The notes under the pieces were generated by a model. It was not told where the DNA came from. It ran no database searches and saw nothing but the letters and a program-made list of their open reading frames with translations. A stretch of 64,000 nucleotides of DNA from Stomoxys calcitrans. Its lineage: Eukaryota; Arthropoda; Insecta; Diptera; Muscidae. How positions within the stretch are numbered: the stretch's first letter is position 1; the number at the start of each line of letters is the position of its first letter. The translations under genes and the position numbers were made by a program. The stretch covers positions 89,230,272 to 89,294,271 of the forward strand of contig NC_081555.1 in the NCBI RefSeq assembly GCF_963082655.1, written 5' to 3'. Of this stretch, positions 35,370 to 46,524 are shown piece after piece.

Positions 35370-37560
35370 TTATTATACTCTCCATCATAGAAAGGGGTAT
35401 TCTAATTTCGCCATTCCGTTTGTAACACCTCGAAATATTCGTCTAAGGCGCTAAAATGCCTATATATTCATGACATTTTAAGTGGATTTGGTCATGCCCG
35501 TCCGTCTGTCGGTCCGTCTGTCCGTCCACCCGTCTGTCTGTCGAAAGCACTAGTGAAGACAAACCGCTTAAACAAACACTTCTTATTAGTATAGGTCGGT
35601 TGGGATTGTAAATGGGCCAAATTGGTCCATGTTTTGATATAGTTGCCGATCTCCCGATTTGACTTCTGAGCTTCTTGAGGGAGCAATTCTTATACGACTT
35701 GGCTGAAATTTTACTCCATGCGTTTTGTTATGACTTCCAACAACTGTGCCATGTATGGTTCAAGTCGGTCTATAACCTATATAGATGCCATTGAAACCGA
35801 TCTTCGGATTTGACATCTTAAACCCCAAGGTAGTGAAATTACCACCAGATTTGATTCAAATTTTGCACGTAGTGGATCCAAGAATACTGCTCAAGAATAC
35901 TCCAAGAAACTTTGCACAGATTCTTTTTTTGTTCACAGGCAGGTTAAGTTCGAATATGGGCTATATCGGATTATATCTTGATATAGCCTCCATTTCTACC
36001 TATCCACCGATATAGGGCCTTAGGTTCATAAAAGACGCATTTAATGTCCGACTTTGCTGAAATTTGGGACAGTGAGTTGTGTTAGGGCCTTCGGCATTCT
36101 TCTTCAATTTGGCCTAGATCGGTCCAGATTTGGATATAGTTGCCATATAGACCGATCTCTCGATTGAATATTTTGGTCCCACAAAAGGCGCATTTATTGC
36201 TCGATGTCCACAATGGAGGCCACCGTAGCGCAGAGGTTAGCATATCCGCCTATGACGCTGAACGCCTGGGTTCGAATCCTGGCGAGACCATCAGAAAAAA
36301 TTTCAGTGGTGGTTTTTCCCTCCTAATACTGGCAACATTTGTGAGGTACTATGCCATGTAAAACTTCTCTTCAAAGAGATGTCGTACTGCGGCACGCCGT
36401 TCGGACCTGGCTATAAAAAGGAGGCCCGTTATCATTGAGCATAACTTGAATCGGACTGCACTCATTGATGTATGAGAAGTTTGCCCCTGTTCCTTAGTGG
36501 ATTGTTCATGGGCAAAATTTGCATTGTTGGATGTCGCCGAAATTTGGGACAGGGAGTTGTGTTAGGCCCCTCGAAGTCTTTCTTCAATTTGGCTTAGATC
36601 GGTTCAGATTTGGATATAGATGCCATATAGACCGATTTCTCGATTTAAGGTTTTTGGGCTCATAAAAGGAGCATTTATTCTCCGATTTCGCCAAAATTTG
36701 AGACAGTGAGTTGCATTAGGCCCTTCAACTACTTTCTGCAATTTGGCCCAGATCGGTACAGATTTGGATATAGCTGTCATATAGACCGATCTCTCGATTT
36801 AAGGTTTTGTGCACATTAAAGGCGCATTTATTGCCCGTTTTCGCCGAAATTTGGGACTGTGAGTTGTGTTAGGCCCTTCGACTACTTTCTGCAATTTGGC
36901 CCAAATAGACCGATCTCTCGATTTAAGGTTTTGGGCCCATAAAAGGCTCATTTATTTTCCGATGTTGCAGAAATTTCGGACAGTGAGTTGTGTTTGGCCC
37001 TTCGACATCTTTCTTCAATTTGACCCAGATCGGTTCAGATTTGGATATAGCTGCCATATAGACCGATCCCCCGATTTAGGGTCTTAGGCCCATAAAAGCC
37101 ACATTTATTATCCGATTTTGGTGAAATTTGGGACTGTGAGTTGTGTTAGACCCTTTGACATCCTTCGTCAATTTGGTCCCATTTTGGATATAGCTGCCAT
37201 ATAGACCGATCCTCCGAATTGGGGTCTTAGGCCCATAAAAGCCACATTTATTATACGATTTTGCTGAAATTTGATACAGTGACTTATGTTAGGCTTTTCG
37301 ACATCCGTGTCGTATATGGTTCAGATCGGTCTATATTTGGATATAGGTACCAAAAAGACCAATATTTTGTTCTACAAGGTGGAACAATGACTTGTACTTA
37401 TTAGACCACTTAATGTCCGTGCCGAATTTAGTCCAAATCGGATCATATTTCGATATTGCTGCTATGAGGGCATAAACTATGAATTTTTCACCGGATTATG
37501 ATGAAAGGTGGTTTACATATATACCCGAGGTGGTTGGAATCCAAAGTTGTTCCGGCCAAA
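35370..37560 (-). mobile_element. Composite mini-me: type A tail joined to a type B body
   Basis: The left end (35376-35870) carries the type A tail and (GTCY)n run (35499-35540). From about 35900 the text switches to type B units ('gggacagtgagttgtgtta' near 36065, 36550, 36850 and 37130). The inverted head remnant lies at 37540-37560. A SINE is nested at 36215. The junction near 35880 follows two small 'ctcaagaatactcc'-type repeats. Confidence 0.6.
36215..36529 (+). mobile_element. tRNA-derived SINE, full length
   Basis: A box TAGCGCAGAGG (36226-36236) and B box GGTTCGAATCC (36269-36279) lie in a tRNA-like head. The body ('ggcacgccgttcgga') and the terminal 'gggcaaaatttgc' follow. The insertion interrupts a type B unit between 'gatgtc' on each side, an imperfect target duplication. 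Pol III promoter boxes look intact. Confidence 0.85.
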
Positions 37561-37995
37561 CCTACACCACCACAGAGCAAGACCCATTGATAAGTATACC
37601 GATCGGCTTTAAATAACTTCCTGATTCGATTTAGCTCGTTTGTCTATCCATGTATTCTTGTGATCAAGGTACAGGTGGCATTTGTTGTCCGATTGTCATA
37701 AAATTTTGCACAAGTCACCTTTTTGTTCCAAGGACAAACGCTATTGATTCTGATCAAAATCGGTTAAGATTTAGAAATATCTCCCATATATATCTTTAAT
37801 CCGATATGGCCCTTTAAGGCTGTAGTAGCCACAATTTCGGTCTTATCGTAAGAAAATCTTACAAAGTTCTATTCAATATTTCAATAGGTGTGTAAAATTA
37901 AAGTCTGACTGGATTTCAACATAGGTTCCATGTATTAAAAGTGGTATGTAGTCTCGGTAATTAAGGGTATTATATAGTCGACTCCACCCAACTTT
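37561..37995 (-). repeat. Divergent mini-me-like repeat
   Basis: Contains 'cttttgttccaaggacaaacg' split across units and 'atctcccatatatatcttt', the inverted form of the repeat at 32085. No ends seen. Confidence 0.4.
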
Positions 37996-38826
37996 TGTCT
38001 TTACTTGCTGGTTTCAAATTCTCAGTATTATGATAAGGCACAAAATTCAATTTCAAATTCAAAGGTAATTAGGCATGACACAGTTTAAACTATATCACTT
38101 TTATCTAAAACCTATTGTAAATAAAAAAAAGTGGCATACTTTTCGAAATATGGCGTAATATATTTTTTGGGAGTTATGATACTAAGCGCCTACGATATCT
38201 ATCTACATATTATCAAAATATTTGATCAGTGTCAGCATAGCTTTAGGATTCCCCTTGCAATGATTGAACCGATTTGTTCTGATCAAATACGGACTCTATC
38301 GATAATGTGTGTCATTACGTTTGACATTCTAAAGACAAAATTACTATGAACGTTATCTAAAGGGTGATATTTAATGAGTTAAGTTTTTCTGCATGCTTGA
38401 TAATAGTTACCAAGCCTCATCTGTGAATAGGCAAAGTGTTCAATATATTCTGCCATTTCATCATGTTAAAACTCACAACGGGGCAACGAATTCGTGTTCT
38501 GTGACATCTCGTTGGGAATCCCCGGTATTATTGAAAAATTCTGTTCGGCGATTAGGCTCATTTGTATCTAAGCTCATAATTACATTATTAAGCAAAACTG
38601 TCTCATCTGGAGTGAAGACAGGCAACAAGAGTTACCGTTGTATCCCAAAACAAGTATGATAAAAGTGTGGCAGTGCCGACCATATAAAATCCATATATAA
38701 ATCCAACATAAGAACCCATTATCTAGTTCTGAAACAATTTTAATGGATTTCGGATGGATAATAAAAAAAACTCTGTTACCAACTTTGAGCAAATATGTTC
38801 AAAATTGAAATAAATATGGCTCTAAA
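37996..38826. other. Unassigned sequence
   Basis: Bases near 38358 ('aaagggtgatatttaatgag') resemble the left end of the Tc1/mariner copy at 38827 and may be a second truncated end. Short frames at 38131 and 38393 have no domain. Confidence 0.35.
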
Positions 38827-39510
38827 GGTAAAGGGTGATTTTTTTAGCTATTATCTTTTTGGCAACACTGGTTTAAACAGTTTACGCATGTTTCGCGTTT
38901 TGTTTCACTGTCAAACTTCTTCAGTTTGGTCTATTATTTAACCATGAATCGTCTTACAAACGAACAACACTTGCAAATTATTGAATTTTATTATACAAAT
39001 GTGTGCTTTGTTAAAAAAAAGTTCATCGCGCGCTTCTTCCATTCAGCGACGAAGCTAATATTTGGCTCAATGGGTATGTAAATAAGCAGAATTGTCGATT
39101 TTGGAGTGAAGATCAGCCAGAAGCATTGCAAGAGCTACTAATGCATCCAAAAAAAGTCACAGTTTGTTGCGGTTTACGTTCTGGTTGCATCATTGGACCG
39201 TACTTCTTCAAAGATGATACGATACGTAACATAACTGTGAACGGTGAGCGCTACCATGAGATGACATTCCACTTTTTTTTGCCCAAGATGCAAGAGCTTG
39301 TCTTGCATGACATGTGGTTTCAACAAGACGGTGCCACATGCCACACAGCACCCGTAACAATGGAATTATTAAGAGGCGAGTTCGGGGAACATTTTATTCC
39401 ATCACTGGAAATGCGTATCGAGCTAAAATGATATTATGTTGAAAAATAAAGAATCTCATAATTTTTTGTATTTTCTTTGTTAGGTCTGTTATTTTTTGAC
39501 CGACCTCGTA
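38827..39510 (+). pseudogene. Deleted Tc1/mariner transposase
   Basis: The start reads MNRLTNEQHLQIIEFYYTN, a typical N-terminus of the DNA-binding domain. The reading then jumps, after a deletion near 39030, to the catalytic part: FSDEANIWLNG (first catalytic Asp), VTVCCGLRSGCIIGPYFF, VNGERYHEM and MWFQQDGATCHTA (second catalytic Asp), to about 39430. The rest, including the third catalytic residue, is missing and replaced by short unrelated text. The left end begins 'aaagggtgattttttt'; a matching right TIR was not recognised. The element is dead. Confidence 0.85.
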
Positions 39511-39519
39511 AAATGCAAT

Positions 39520-40365
39520 ACCTTAAATGAGGAAATCGTTCAATACCTTAAATGAGGAGATCGATCAATATGCCATCAATATGAAAATATGATCTTTACG
39601 GATATCAGGGGGACAAATACAACTCACTGTCTGAATTTCATCGAAATCAGGTAAAAATTGCGCATTCTATGAAGCTTATGACTGTAAAGGAGGCCACCGT
39701 AGCGCAGAGGTTAGCATGTCCGCATATGACGCTGAAAGCCTGGGTTCAAATCCTGGCGAGACCATCAGAAAAAATTTTCAGCGGTAGTTTTCCCCTTCTA
39801 ATGCTGGCAACATTTGTGAGGTACTATGCCATGTAAAACTTCTCTCCAAAGAGGTGTCGCACTGCGGCACGCCGTTCGGACTCGGCTTTAAAAGGAGGAC
39901 CCTTATCATTGAGCTTAAACTTGAATCGGACTGCACTCATTGATATGTGAGAAGTTTGCCCCTGTTCCTAATGTTCATGGGCAAAAATTGCGTATATGAC
40001 TGTAAATCGAAAGAAGGTCTATACGGCAGCTTTATGGATCGTCAGATATGGATCGTAATCAGTTTGTACATCGGGAGCCTAATGCAACTTACAGTAAAAA
40101 ATTTCAGCGAAATCAGACAATAATTTCGGCTTGTATGGGTTTAAGACCCCAAATCGTCAGATCTAGACCATATAGGTACCTATGTCGAGAAGTCTATTAG
40201 AACTAACTGGGAAAAATTCAACCAAATCACAAAGTTAATGCGACTTTTTATCCTTAATCGGGACAAGGGTCTATATGGCAGCTATATACATATCCTAATA
40301 TGATCTGATTAATCCGGGAAAAATAAATTGGAATAAGTGTCAACTTTCAGCTTAATACGAAATTT
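39520..40365 (+). mobile_element. Degenerate mini-me type B, left part of an interrupted copy
   Basis: Units such as 'aaatcgtcagatctagacc' (40153) and 'gggtctatatggcagctat' run to 40365. The expected tail resumes at 41758, so this copy is split by the type A copy between them. A SINE is nested at 39690. Confidence 0.55.
39690..39994 (+). mobile_element. tRNA-derived SINE with 12-bp target duplication
   Basis: The head with A box (tagcgcagagg, 39701) and B box (ggttcaaatcc) is followed by the usual body. TATGACTGTAAA flanks it at 39678-39689 and 39995-40006. The B box carries a G-to-A change compared with other copies. Confidence 0.9.
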
Positions 40366-40545
40366 GTATACCCTCCGCCATAGGATGGGGGTATGCTAAT
40401 TTCGTCATTTTGTTTGTAACACCTCAAAAAAAAAATTTGGAATAAGTGTCAATTTTCAGCTTAATACGAAATTTTTTTACCGTTCGCCATAGGATGGGGG
40501 TATGCTAACTTCGTTATTCTGTTTGTAACACCTCGAAATATGGGT
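40328..40545 (+). repeat. 109-base tandem duplication across an insertion junction
   Basis: The two units start at 'ttggaataagtgtca' (40328 and 40437). Each contains the end of the interrupted type B copy and the first ~70 bases of the type A insertion, so the duplication happened after the insertion. Confidence 0.8.
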
Positions 40546-41757
40546 CTAAGGACCCATAAAGAATATATATTATTGATCGTCATGCCATTTTAAGTCGATC
40601 TAGCTATGTCCGTCCGTCTGGCGAAAGCAAACTAACTTTCAAATGAGTAAAGATAGGCGCTTGATATTTTGCACATATACTTTTTATTAGGGTAGGTCGG
40701 TTGGGATTTTAAATGTGCCAAATCGATCCATGTTTTGGTATAGCTGTCTTATAAACCAATATGGGGTCTTAACTTCTTGAGCCTCTAGAGGGCGCAATTC
40801 TTGTCCGATTTGACTGAAACTTTGCATGTGGTGTTTTGGTATCACTTCTAACAACTGCGCTAAGTTCATAGCGGTTCATAAGTTCATGTCGGTTCATAAC
40901 CTGGTATAGCTGCCATATAAACCGATCTTAGATCTTGACTTATTGAGCCGCTGGAGGGCGCAATTCGCATCCAATTTGGATGAAGCTTTGCATGAGGTGT
41001 TTTATTTTGACTTTCAATAACTGTGCTAAGTATGGCGCATATCAGTACATAACCTGATGTAACTTCTATATAAGCCGATCTGGGGTCTTGACTTCTTCAG
41101 CCTCTAGAGGGCGCAATTATTTTCCGATTTGACTGAAATTTTGGACGTTGTGTTTTGGTATAACTTCCAACAACTGTGTTAAGTATGATTCAAATCGGTT
41201 CATAATCTGGTATAGCTGTGATATAAACCGATCTGGGATCTTGACTTCTTGAGCCAATAGAGCGCGCAATTCTCATCCGATTTGGCTGAAATTTGGCATG
41301 AGGTGTTTTGTTATGACTTCCAAAATCAAATCGCAAATCGAACATTATCAAAACATAATCTGATGTATCTGCCATATAAACCGATCAGGGGTTTTGACTT
41401 CTTGAGCCTCTAGAGGGCGCAATTCTCTTCCGATTTGGCAGAAATTTTGTACAACAAAATAGCTTGATACAGCTCCCATATAAACCGATCTCCCAATTTT
41501 GCTTCATGAGCCCCTAGAGGGCGCAATTCTTATCCGAATGAACTGAAATATTACACAATGACTTCTACAATGTTGAGCATTAATTTATCGTCCGAATCGG
41601 ACTAAAACTTGATATAGCTCCAATAGCATAACAGTTCTTATTCATTATTCTTTGTTTGCCTAAAAAGAGAAACCGCGCAAAAGAACTCGACAAATGCGAT
41701 CCACGGTGGAGGGTATATAAGATTCGGCCCTATGGAACTTAGCACGCTCTTATTTGT
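40366..41757 (-). mobile_element. Mini-me-type element, type A (minus), nested
   Basis: Inverted tail at 40366-40560, short (GTCY)n run at 40607-40620, units with 'ttgagcctctagagggcgc' (40779, 41097, 41404), and inverted head ending near 41757. It splits the type B copy at 39520-40365 from its tail at 41758-41937. Confidence 0.75.
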
Positions 41758-41937
41758 GCTGTAGTGTGATTACAACAAACGGACGGACATACGGATATCC
41801 TTGAATCGTCTTGAATTTTAGGATGATCTTAAATATATATACTTTGTAAGGCCTCAATTGGATATTACGATGTGTTGCAAACACAATGACTAAATGAATA
41901 TACCACATTTTCTTTGGTGGTGGGTATAAAAATATTC
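41758..41937 (+). mobile_element. Tail of the interrupted type B mini-me copy
   Basis: 'ctgtagtgtgatt', short (GACR)n, 'atatatatac' and 'tttggtggtgggtata' complete the copy started at 39520. Confidence 0.65.
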
Positions 41938-42722
41938 CAATTTCATTACACTCTAATAAATTCCCTGCAAGTTCGCAGACAAGTGCAATATAAATTTATA
42001 AATTCATTCACAAAAAGATAAAAACCGATCAAACATGTATACGTCTAAAACATTGATAGCATCCGAAAACAAAAACACAACACCAACACCAAGCCTAATA
42101 ACGATTTATCACTGATAAGAAATGTCAAATCAACAATTATTAATTAATTGCAGTCGTAAATACAGTGAATAGTCAACACAACAACTGTAATTTACAGCAG
42201 CGATTAAAAACAGACTTGAACTTGATTTCATACGGATTATTTAAAATTTTAAGCAAGTTAAGAAACAAGTGGTTCTACTGCAATAAATACGAAAAAACGA
42301 GTTCCCAGCATAAAATGCAATCGAATGATCAAACATACATCAATGTTTAATGCTCTATTTATCAATTTCATAACGTTGTGCAAATGTGAGTTCTTTTCTA
42401 ACAGCTGAAAACTGCAACTGCAACTGCAATTAATTTAACTAAGTTTTTGTCCGACACATTGTGATTATTATTGTCGTTAGCATTTTGTCAATAAGTCAAG
42501 TCACTTAATCGTAGGAACAATCGCTTTTAAGTTAGTGTCGAATGACAATTTACGAATTTTATTGACTGCAATTATTTTCACTTTGGTGCATTTGAAGAAA
42601 AAACGTATTAAAACCGGATATAATATTTAAAAAATATAAATGTTGTAAATATTAAAATCCGTTTTTATTGTCTTAAACGTGTAATGACTTGAGACATATG
42701 CAAATCTTACAGAGTCTGGTTG
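41938..42722. other. Unassigned AT-rich, probably low-copy sequence
   Basis: No repeat signature. A 61-residue frame at 42165 has no domain. Bases 42408-42426 hold a short 'ctgcaactgcaactgcaa' repeat. Confidence 0.4.
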
Positions 42723-42724
42723 TA

Positions 42725-42950
42725 TTGGGTTGCCCAAAAAGTAATTGCGGATTTTTCATATGGTCGGCGTTGACAAATTTTTTCACAGCTTGTGACTCTG
42801 TAATTGCATTCTTTCTTCTGTCAGTTATCAGCTGTTACTTTTAGCTTGCTTTAGAAAAAAAATATATTTGATTAAAGTTCATTCTAAGTTTTATTAAAAA
42901 TACATTTACTCTCTTTTAAAAAATCCGCAATTACCTTTTAGGCAACCCAA
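42725..42950. mobile_element. Mariner-type MITE, copy 3, with TA duplication
   Basis: TTGGGTTGCCCAAAAAG at the left and its near-perfect inverse at the right (one change, 'ttttaggcaacccaa'), flanked by TA at 42723-42724 and 42951-42952. Length 226, same orientation as copy 1. Confidence 0.9.
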
Positions 42951-42984
42951 TATATACGAGTAATTGACTACATGTGGCGCGACA

Positions 42985-44256
42985 CATTTTATACCCATTA
43001 CCATGTAGGATGCAGTTGAAATATCGGTATTTGACCCTATAAGGTATATATGCATATTAAGGTGATGACTTTTTGACTTTTTATACCCACCGCCATAGGA
43101 TAGGGGCTATATTCATTTAGTCATTCCGTTTGCAAACAAACAACAAATTTTGCCCATGAACATTCCACTAAGGAACTGAGGCAAACTTCTCACATATCAA
43201 TGAGTGAAGTCCGATTCAAGTTTAAGCTCAATGATAAGGGGCCTCCTTTTTACAGCCGAATCCGAAGGGCGTGCCGCCGTGCGACACCTCTTTGGAGAGA
43301 AGTTTTACATGGCATAGTACCTCACAAACGTTGCCAGCATTAGGAGGGAAAACCAGAAAACCACCGCTGAAAATTTTTTCTGAATTTATTTTTTTTTTAA
43401 ATGTTTTTCCGTTTGCAACACATCGAAATATCCATTTCCGATGCGACAAAGTATATATATTTTGGATCGTCGTAAAATTCTAAGACGATTTAGCGATGTC
43501 CGTGTTCTTTCCGTCCATCCGTCCGTCTGTTGTAATCACTCTACAGCCTTCAAAAATTGAGATATTGAGCGGAAATTTGGCACAGATCTGACCAAGATAT
43601 GGTTCAGATCAGACTATGTCTAAATAGCTCAGCTATATCTAAATAGCTGCCATATAGACCGACCTGCCGATAAAAAGTCTGAAGCTCATAAAAGCTTCAT
43701 ATATTATCCGATTTCGCTGAAATTAGAAACAGTGAGTTATCTTTAACATCTCGATATTCGACCTAAATATGGGTCAGATCGGACAATATTTGAATATAGC
43801 TGCCATATAAACCTATCTCCCGATCTATTTTATTATCCAATTTCGCTGAAATTTAAAACAGCATGTAGTTTGAAGCCTTCCGATATATGAATATGGTTCA
43901 TATCGGACAATATTTAGATATAACTGCCATATGGACCGATATGCTGATTAATTGTCTGAAGCCCATTCAAGCTGCATTTATTGCCCGATTTCGTTGAAAT
44001 TTGAAATAGCGACCCAAAAATGAAACAGATTAGACTATGCAGATATAGCTGTCATAAAGACATAACTTCTAATTTTGGGTCTTAATCCCATAAAAAGCTG
44101 ATTTCTTGCCTGATTTCGCTGAAACTGTTTCTTGTATATGAATTCTCGGAACATGAATAAAATATAACTATGGGTATAGTAGTAGAGTTAAAATACATTA
44201 GGAAGATTATTATATCCTTGGTGGTGGCTATCCAAAGTTCTGCCCGGCCGGGAAAA
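42985..44256 (-). mobile_element. Mini-me-type element, type B (minus), with a nested SINE
   Basis: A degenerate tail at 42985-43070 is followed by a second tail start at 43081 ('ttatacccaccgccatagg'). The tail is split by the SINE at 43136 and resumes at 43407. Units with 'gatatagctgccatataaa'-type text run to the inverted end near 44256, where the head is cut off by a second SINE piece. Confidence 0.65.
43136..43406 (-). mobile_element. 5'-truncated SINE with 12-bp target duplication
   Basis: The SINE body is present on the minus strand but the tRNA-like head is missing. TTCCGTTTGCAA flanks it (43124-43135 and 43407-43418). Truncation at the 5' end with an intact direct repeat is expected for LINE-machinery insertion. 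Confidence 0.9.
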
Positions 44257-44258
44257 CC

Positions 44259-44355
44259 AACGCTGAACATTTTTTGTGATGGTCTCGCCAGGATTCGAAC
44301 CCAGCCGTTCAGCGCCATAGGCGGACATGCTAACCTCTGCACTACGGTGGCCTCC
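44259..44355 (-). mobile_element. SINE head only (tRNA-like part)
   Basis: On the minus strand: A box, 'aggttagcatgtccgcc', B box 'gggttcgaatcc' and the first bases of the body. The rest of the body is absent. Confidence 0.8.
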
Positions 44356-44391
44356 AAAATAATGTTTATTCCATTTAAATAATAACAAGTA

Positions 44392-45059
44392 AACATGTGC
44401 TATGTTCGGCCGGGCCGAATCTTATATATCCTCCACCATGGATAGCATTTGTTTAGTTCTTTGCGTGGTATCTCTTTTTAGGCAAACAATGAATAAGAAC
44501 TGTTATGCTATTAGAGCTCAAGTTATAATCCGATTCGGACCATAAATGAATTTAATGCTGAACATTGTAAGAGTCATTGTGTAATATTTCAGTCCATTCG
44601 AATTAGAATTGAGCCTTGTAGGGGCTTAAGAAGCAAAATCGGGAGATCGGCATATATGGGAGTTGTATCAAGCTATAGATCGATACAGACCATATTGGAC
44701 AAGTATATTGAAGATTATGGAAGCAGTCGTTGTACAAAATTTCTGCCAAATCGGATGAGAATTGGGCCCTCTAGAGGCTCAAGAAGTCAAGATCCCAGCT
44801 CGGTTTATATGGCAGCTAAATCAGGTAACGTACCGATTTGCGCCGTACTAAGCACAGTTGTTGAATATCATAACAAAACGCCTCATGCAAAATTTCAGTC
44901 AAATCGGGTGAGAATTACGCTCTCTAGCGGCCCAAGAAGTCAAGATCCCAGATCGGTTTCTATGGCAGCTATATCAAAACATAGGCCGATTTGCGCCATA
45001 CTTAGCACAATTATTAGGAGTCATAACAAAACACCTCATTCAAAATTTCAGCCAAATCG
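44392..45059 (+). mobile_element. Mini-me type A, left half of the copy split by the Gypsy insertion
   Basis: The head 'gttcggccgggccgaatc' lies at 44404, with units at 44650, 44800 and 44955. The text stops at 'ttcagccaaATCG' (45059) and continues at 53193 with 'ATCGgatgagaattgcgc'. Removing the 8,133-base insertion and one ATCG restores the normal unit phrase. Confidence 0.9.
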
Positions 45060-45312
45060 TGTGACGGCTATATATTTTCTGTCACGGATTTATAACATTA
45101 AACACCTTGATAGTGCTCTTTTTATCTACAGTGGTGTCCTCATATAGCTTTACGATTAGGTTAGAGGTTTTCAGATTAGAATAGTTGACATCATTTATTT
45201 GCATTGATTTGTATGCTCATTGGCAGCAGCGCCTATTATAGGATGAGGGGAGCCGTTTCGATTGCATTCTGCTGTAAGGGGAATTGTTGGTGGAATCAAG
45301 ATTTCAATCTCT

Positions 45313-45390
<78 letters not shown>

Positions 45391-45591
45391 TTTTATTATT
45401 TTAGTTCTTTTTTTTTATTAAAATTATTATCTCTTTAGATTTAGGAGAGCCTTAAGCTTATCGTTTCTTGACAACTATAATACAAAGTATAAAAAAACAT
45501 ATTTAAATATTTTTTTTTTTTCGATTATCATACTATCATTAACAAGACTTTCTCAGAATGTTTTCTAATATTACATTCTTAACCTTTTGTA
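45060..45591 (+). repeat. Outer left arm: LTR-start half, plus orientation
   Basis: Starts TGTGACGGC directly after the target duplication. It includes a run of 74 T (45316-45389). Matches the complement of 45946-46472 throughout, the only length difference being the T run (74 against 69). Confidence 0.9.
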
Positions 45592-45945
45592 TATATATAT
45601 ACATAATTTTATAACAAACATATTTGAAAAAAAAAAGAAAAATCGAATATTTCCTATAACCATGAGAGAAAAAAAAACATAATGAATGATATTTGTATAA
45701 AGCAATTATTTTTATGATAACGACATTTAGATTTAATAATTTATTTATACATAGCGAGGGAAGAAATATTTATGACAATATGATTAAAAATTATTTCTGT
45801 ATTTTCAAGAAAATAAAAAATAAAATTGTCACAATAAATAATTACCATATGAATTTATTTTATTTAGTAATTTTTTTGTATTTGAACCAACAAATCTTCC
45901 CTTTTGCATAGTAATTTATTGTTTAATTTATTTTCTATTATTATT
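45592..45945. other. 354-base AT-rich spacer of the left inverted repeat
   Basis: Unrelated to either arm and not palindromic itself. No counterpart in the right inverted repeat, whose spacer is 13 bases. It is either LTR sequence retained on one side or filler at the rearrangement joint. Confidence 0.6.
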
Positions 45946-46146
45946 TACAAAAGGTTAAGAATGTAATATTAGAAAACATTCTGAGAAAGTCTTGTTAATG
46001 ATAGTATGATAATCGAAAAAAAAAAAATATTTAAATATGTTTTTTTATACTTTGTATTATAGTTGTCAAGAAACGATAAGCTTAAGGCTCTCCTAAATCT
46101 AAAGAGATAATAATTTTAATAAAAAAAAAGAACTAAAATAATAAAA

Positions 46147-46219
<73 letters not shown>

Positions 46220-46472
46220 AGAGATTGAAATCTTGATTCCACCAACAATTCCCCTTACAGCAGAATGCAATCGAAACGGCTCCCCTCATCCTATAATAGG
46301 CGCTGCTGCCAATGAGCATACAAATCAATGCAAATAAATGATGTCAACTATTCTAATCTGAAAACCTCTAACCTAATCGTAAAGCTATATGAGGACACCA
46401 CTGTAGATAAAAAGAGCACTATCAAGGTGTTTAATGTTATAAATCCGTGACAGAAAATATATAGCCGTCACA
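45946..46472 (-). repeat. Inner left arm: LTR-start half next to pol
   Basis: In the gene orientation this is the beginning of the 3' LTR, starting TGTGACGG at 46472, 52 bases after the pol stop. A canonical polypurine tract is not obvious directly upstream; the nearest purine-rich text is GGATAAATGAAAA, ending about 11 bases before the LTR start. Confidence 0.85.
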
Positions 46473-46524
46473 AAGCAGGTAGATTTTCATTTATCCCAAT
46501 GAAAATATATCTGGAAACGGCCAA

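Noticed and set aside
36226..36279. Functional tRNA gene
   Set aside because: A and B boxes are present, but there is no acceptor-stem pairing with CCA-side sequence, and the head is fused to a repeated 230-base body in several copies; it is a SINE.
44656..45147. 163-residue plus frame crossing 45060
   Set aside because: It runs from a mini-me repeat into the Gypsy LTR half, so it is chance read-through across an insertion joint.
45204..46328. Poly-Phe frames on both strands
   Set aside because: Translation of the 74-T and 69-A runs in the two LTR arms.
45060..46472. Left palindrome taken as a complete direct LTR
   Set aside because: It shares no sequence with the right terminal block (51798-53192), so the two are not a direct LTR pair.
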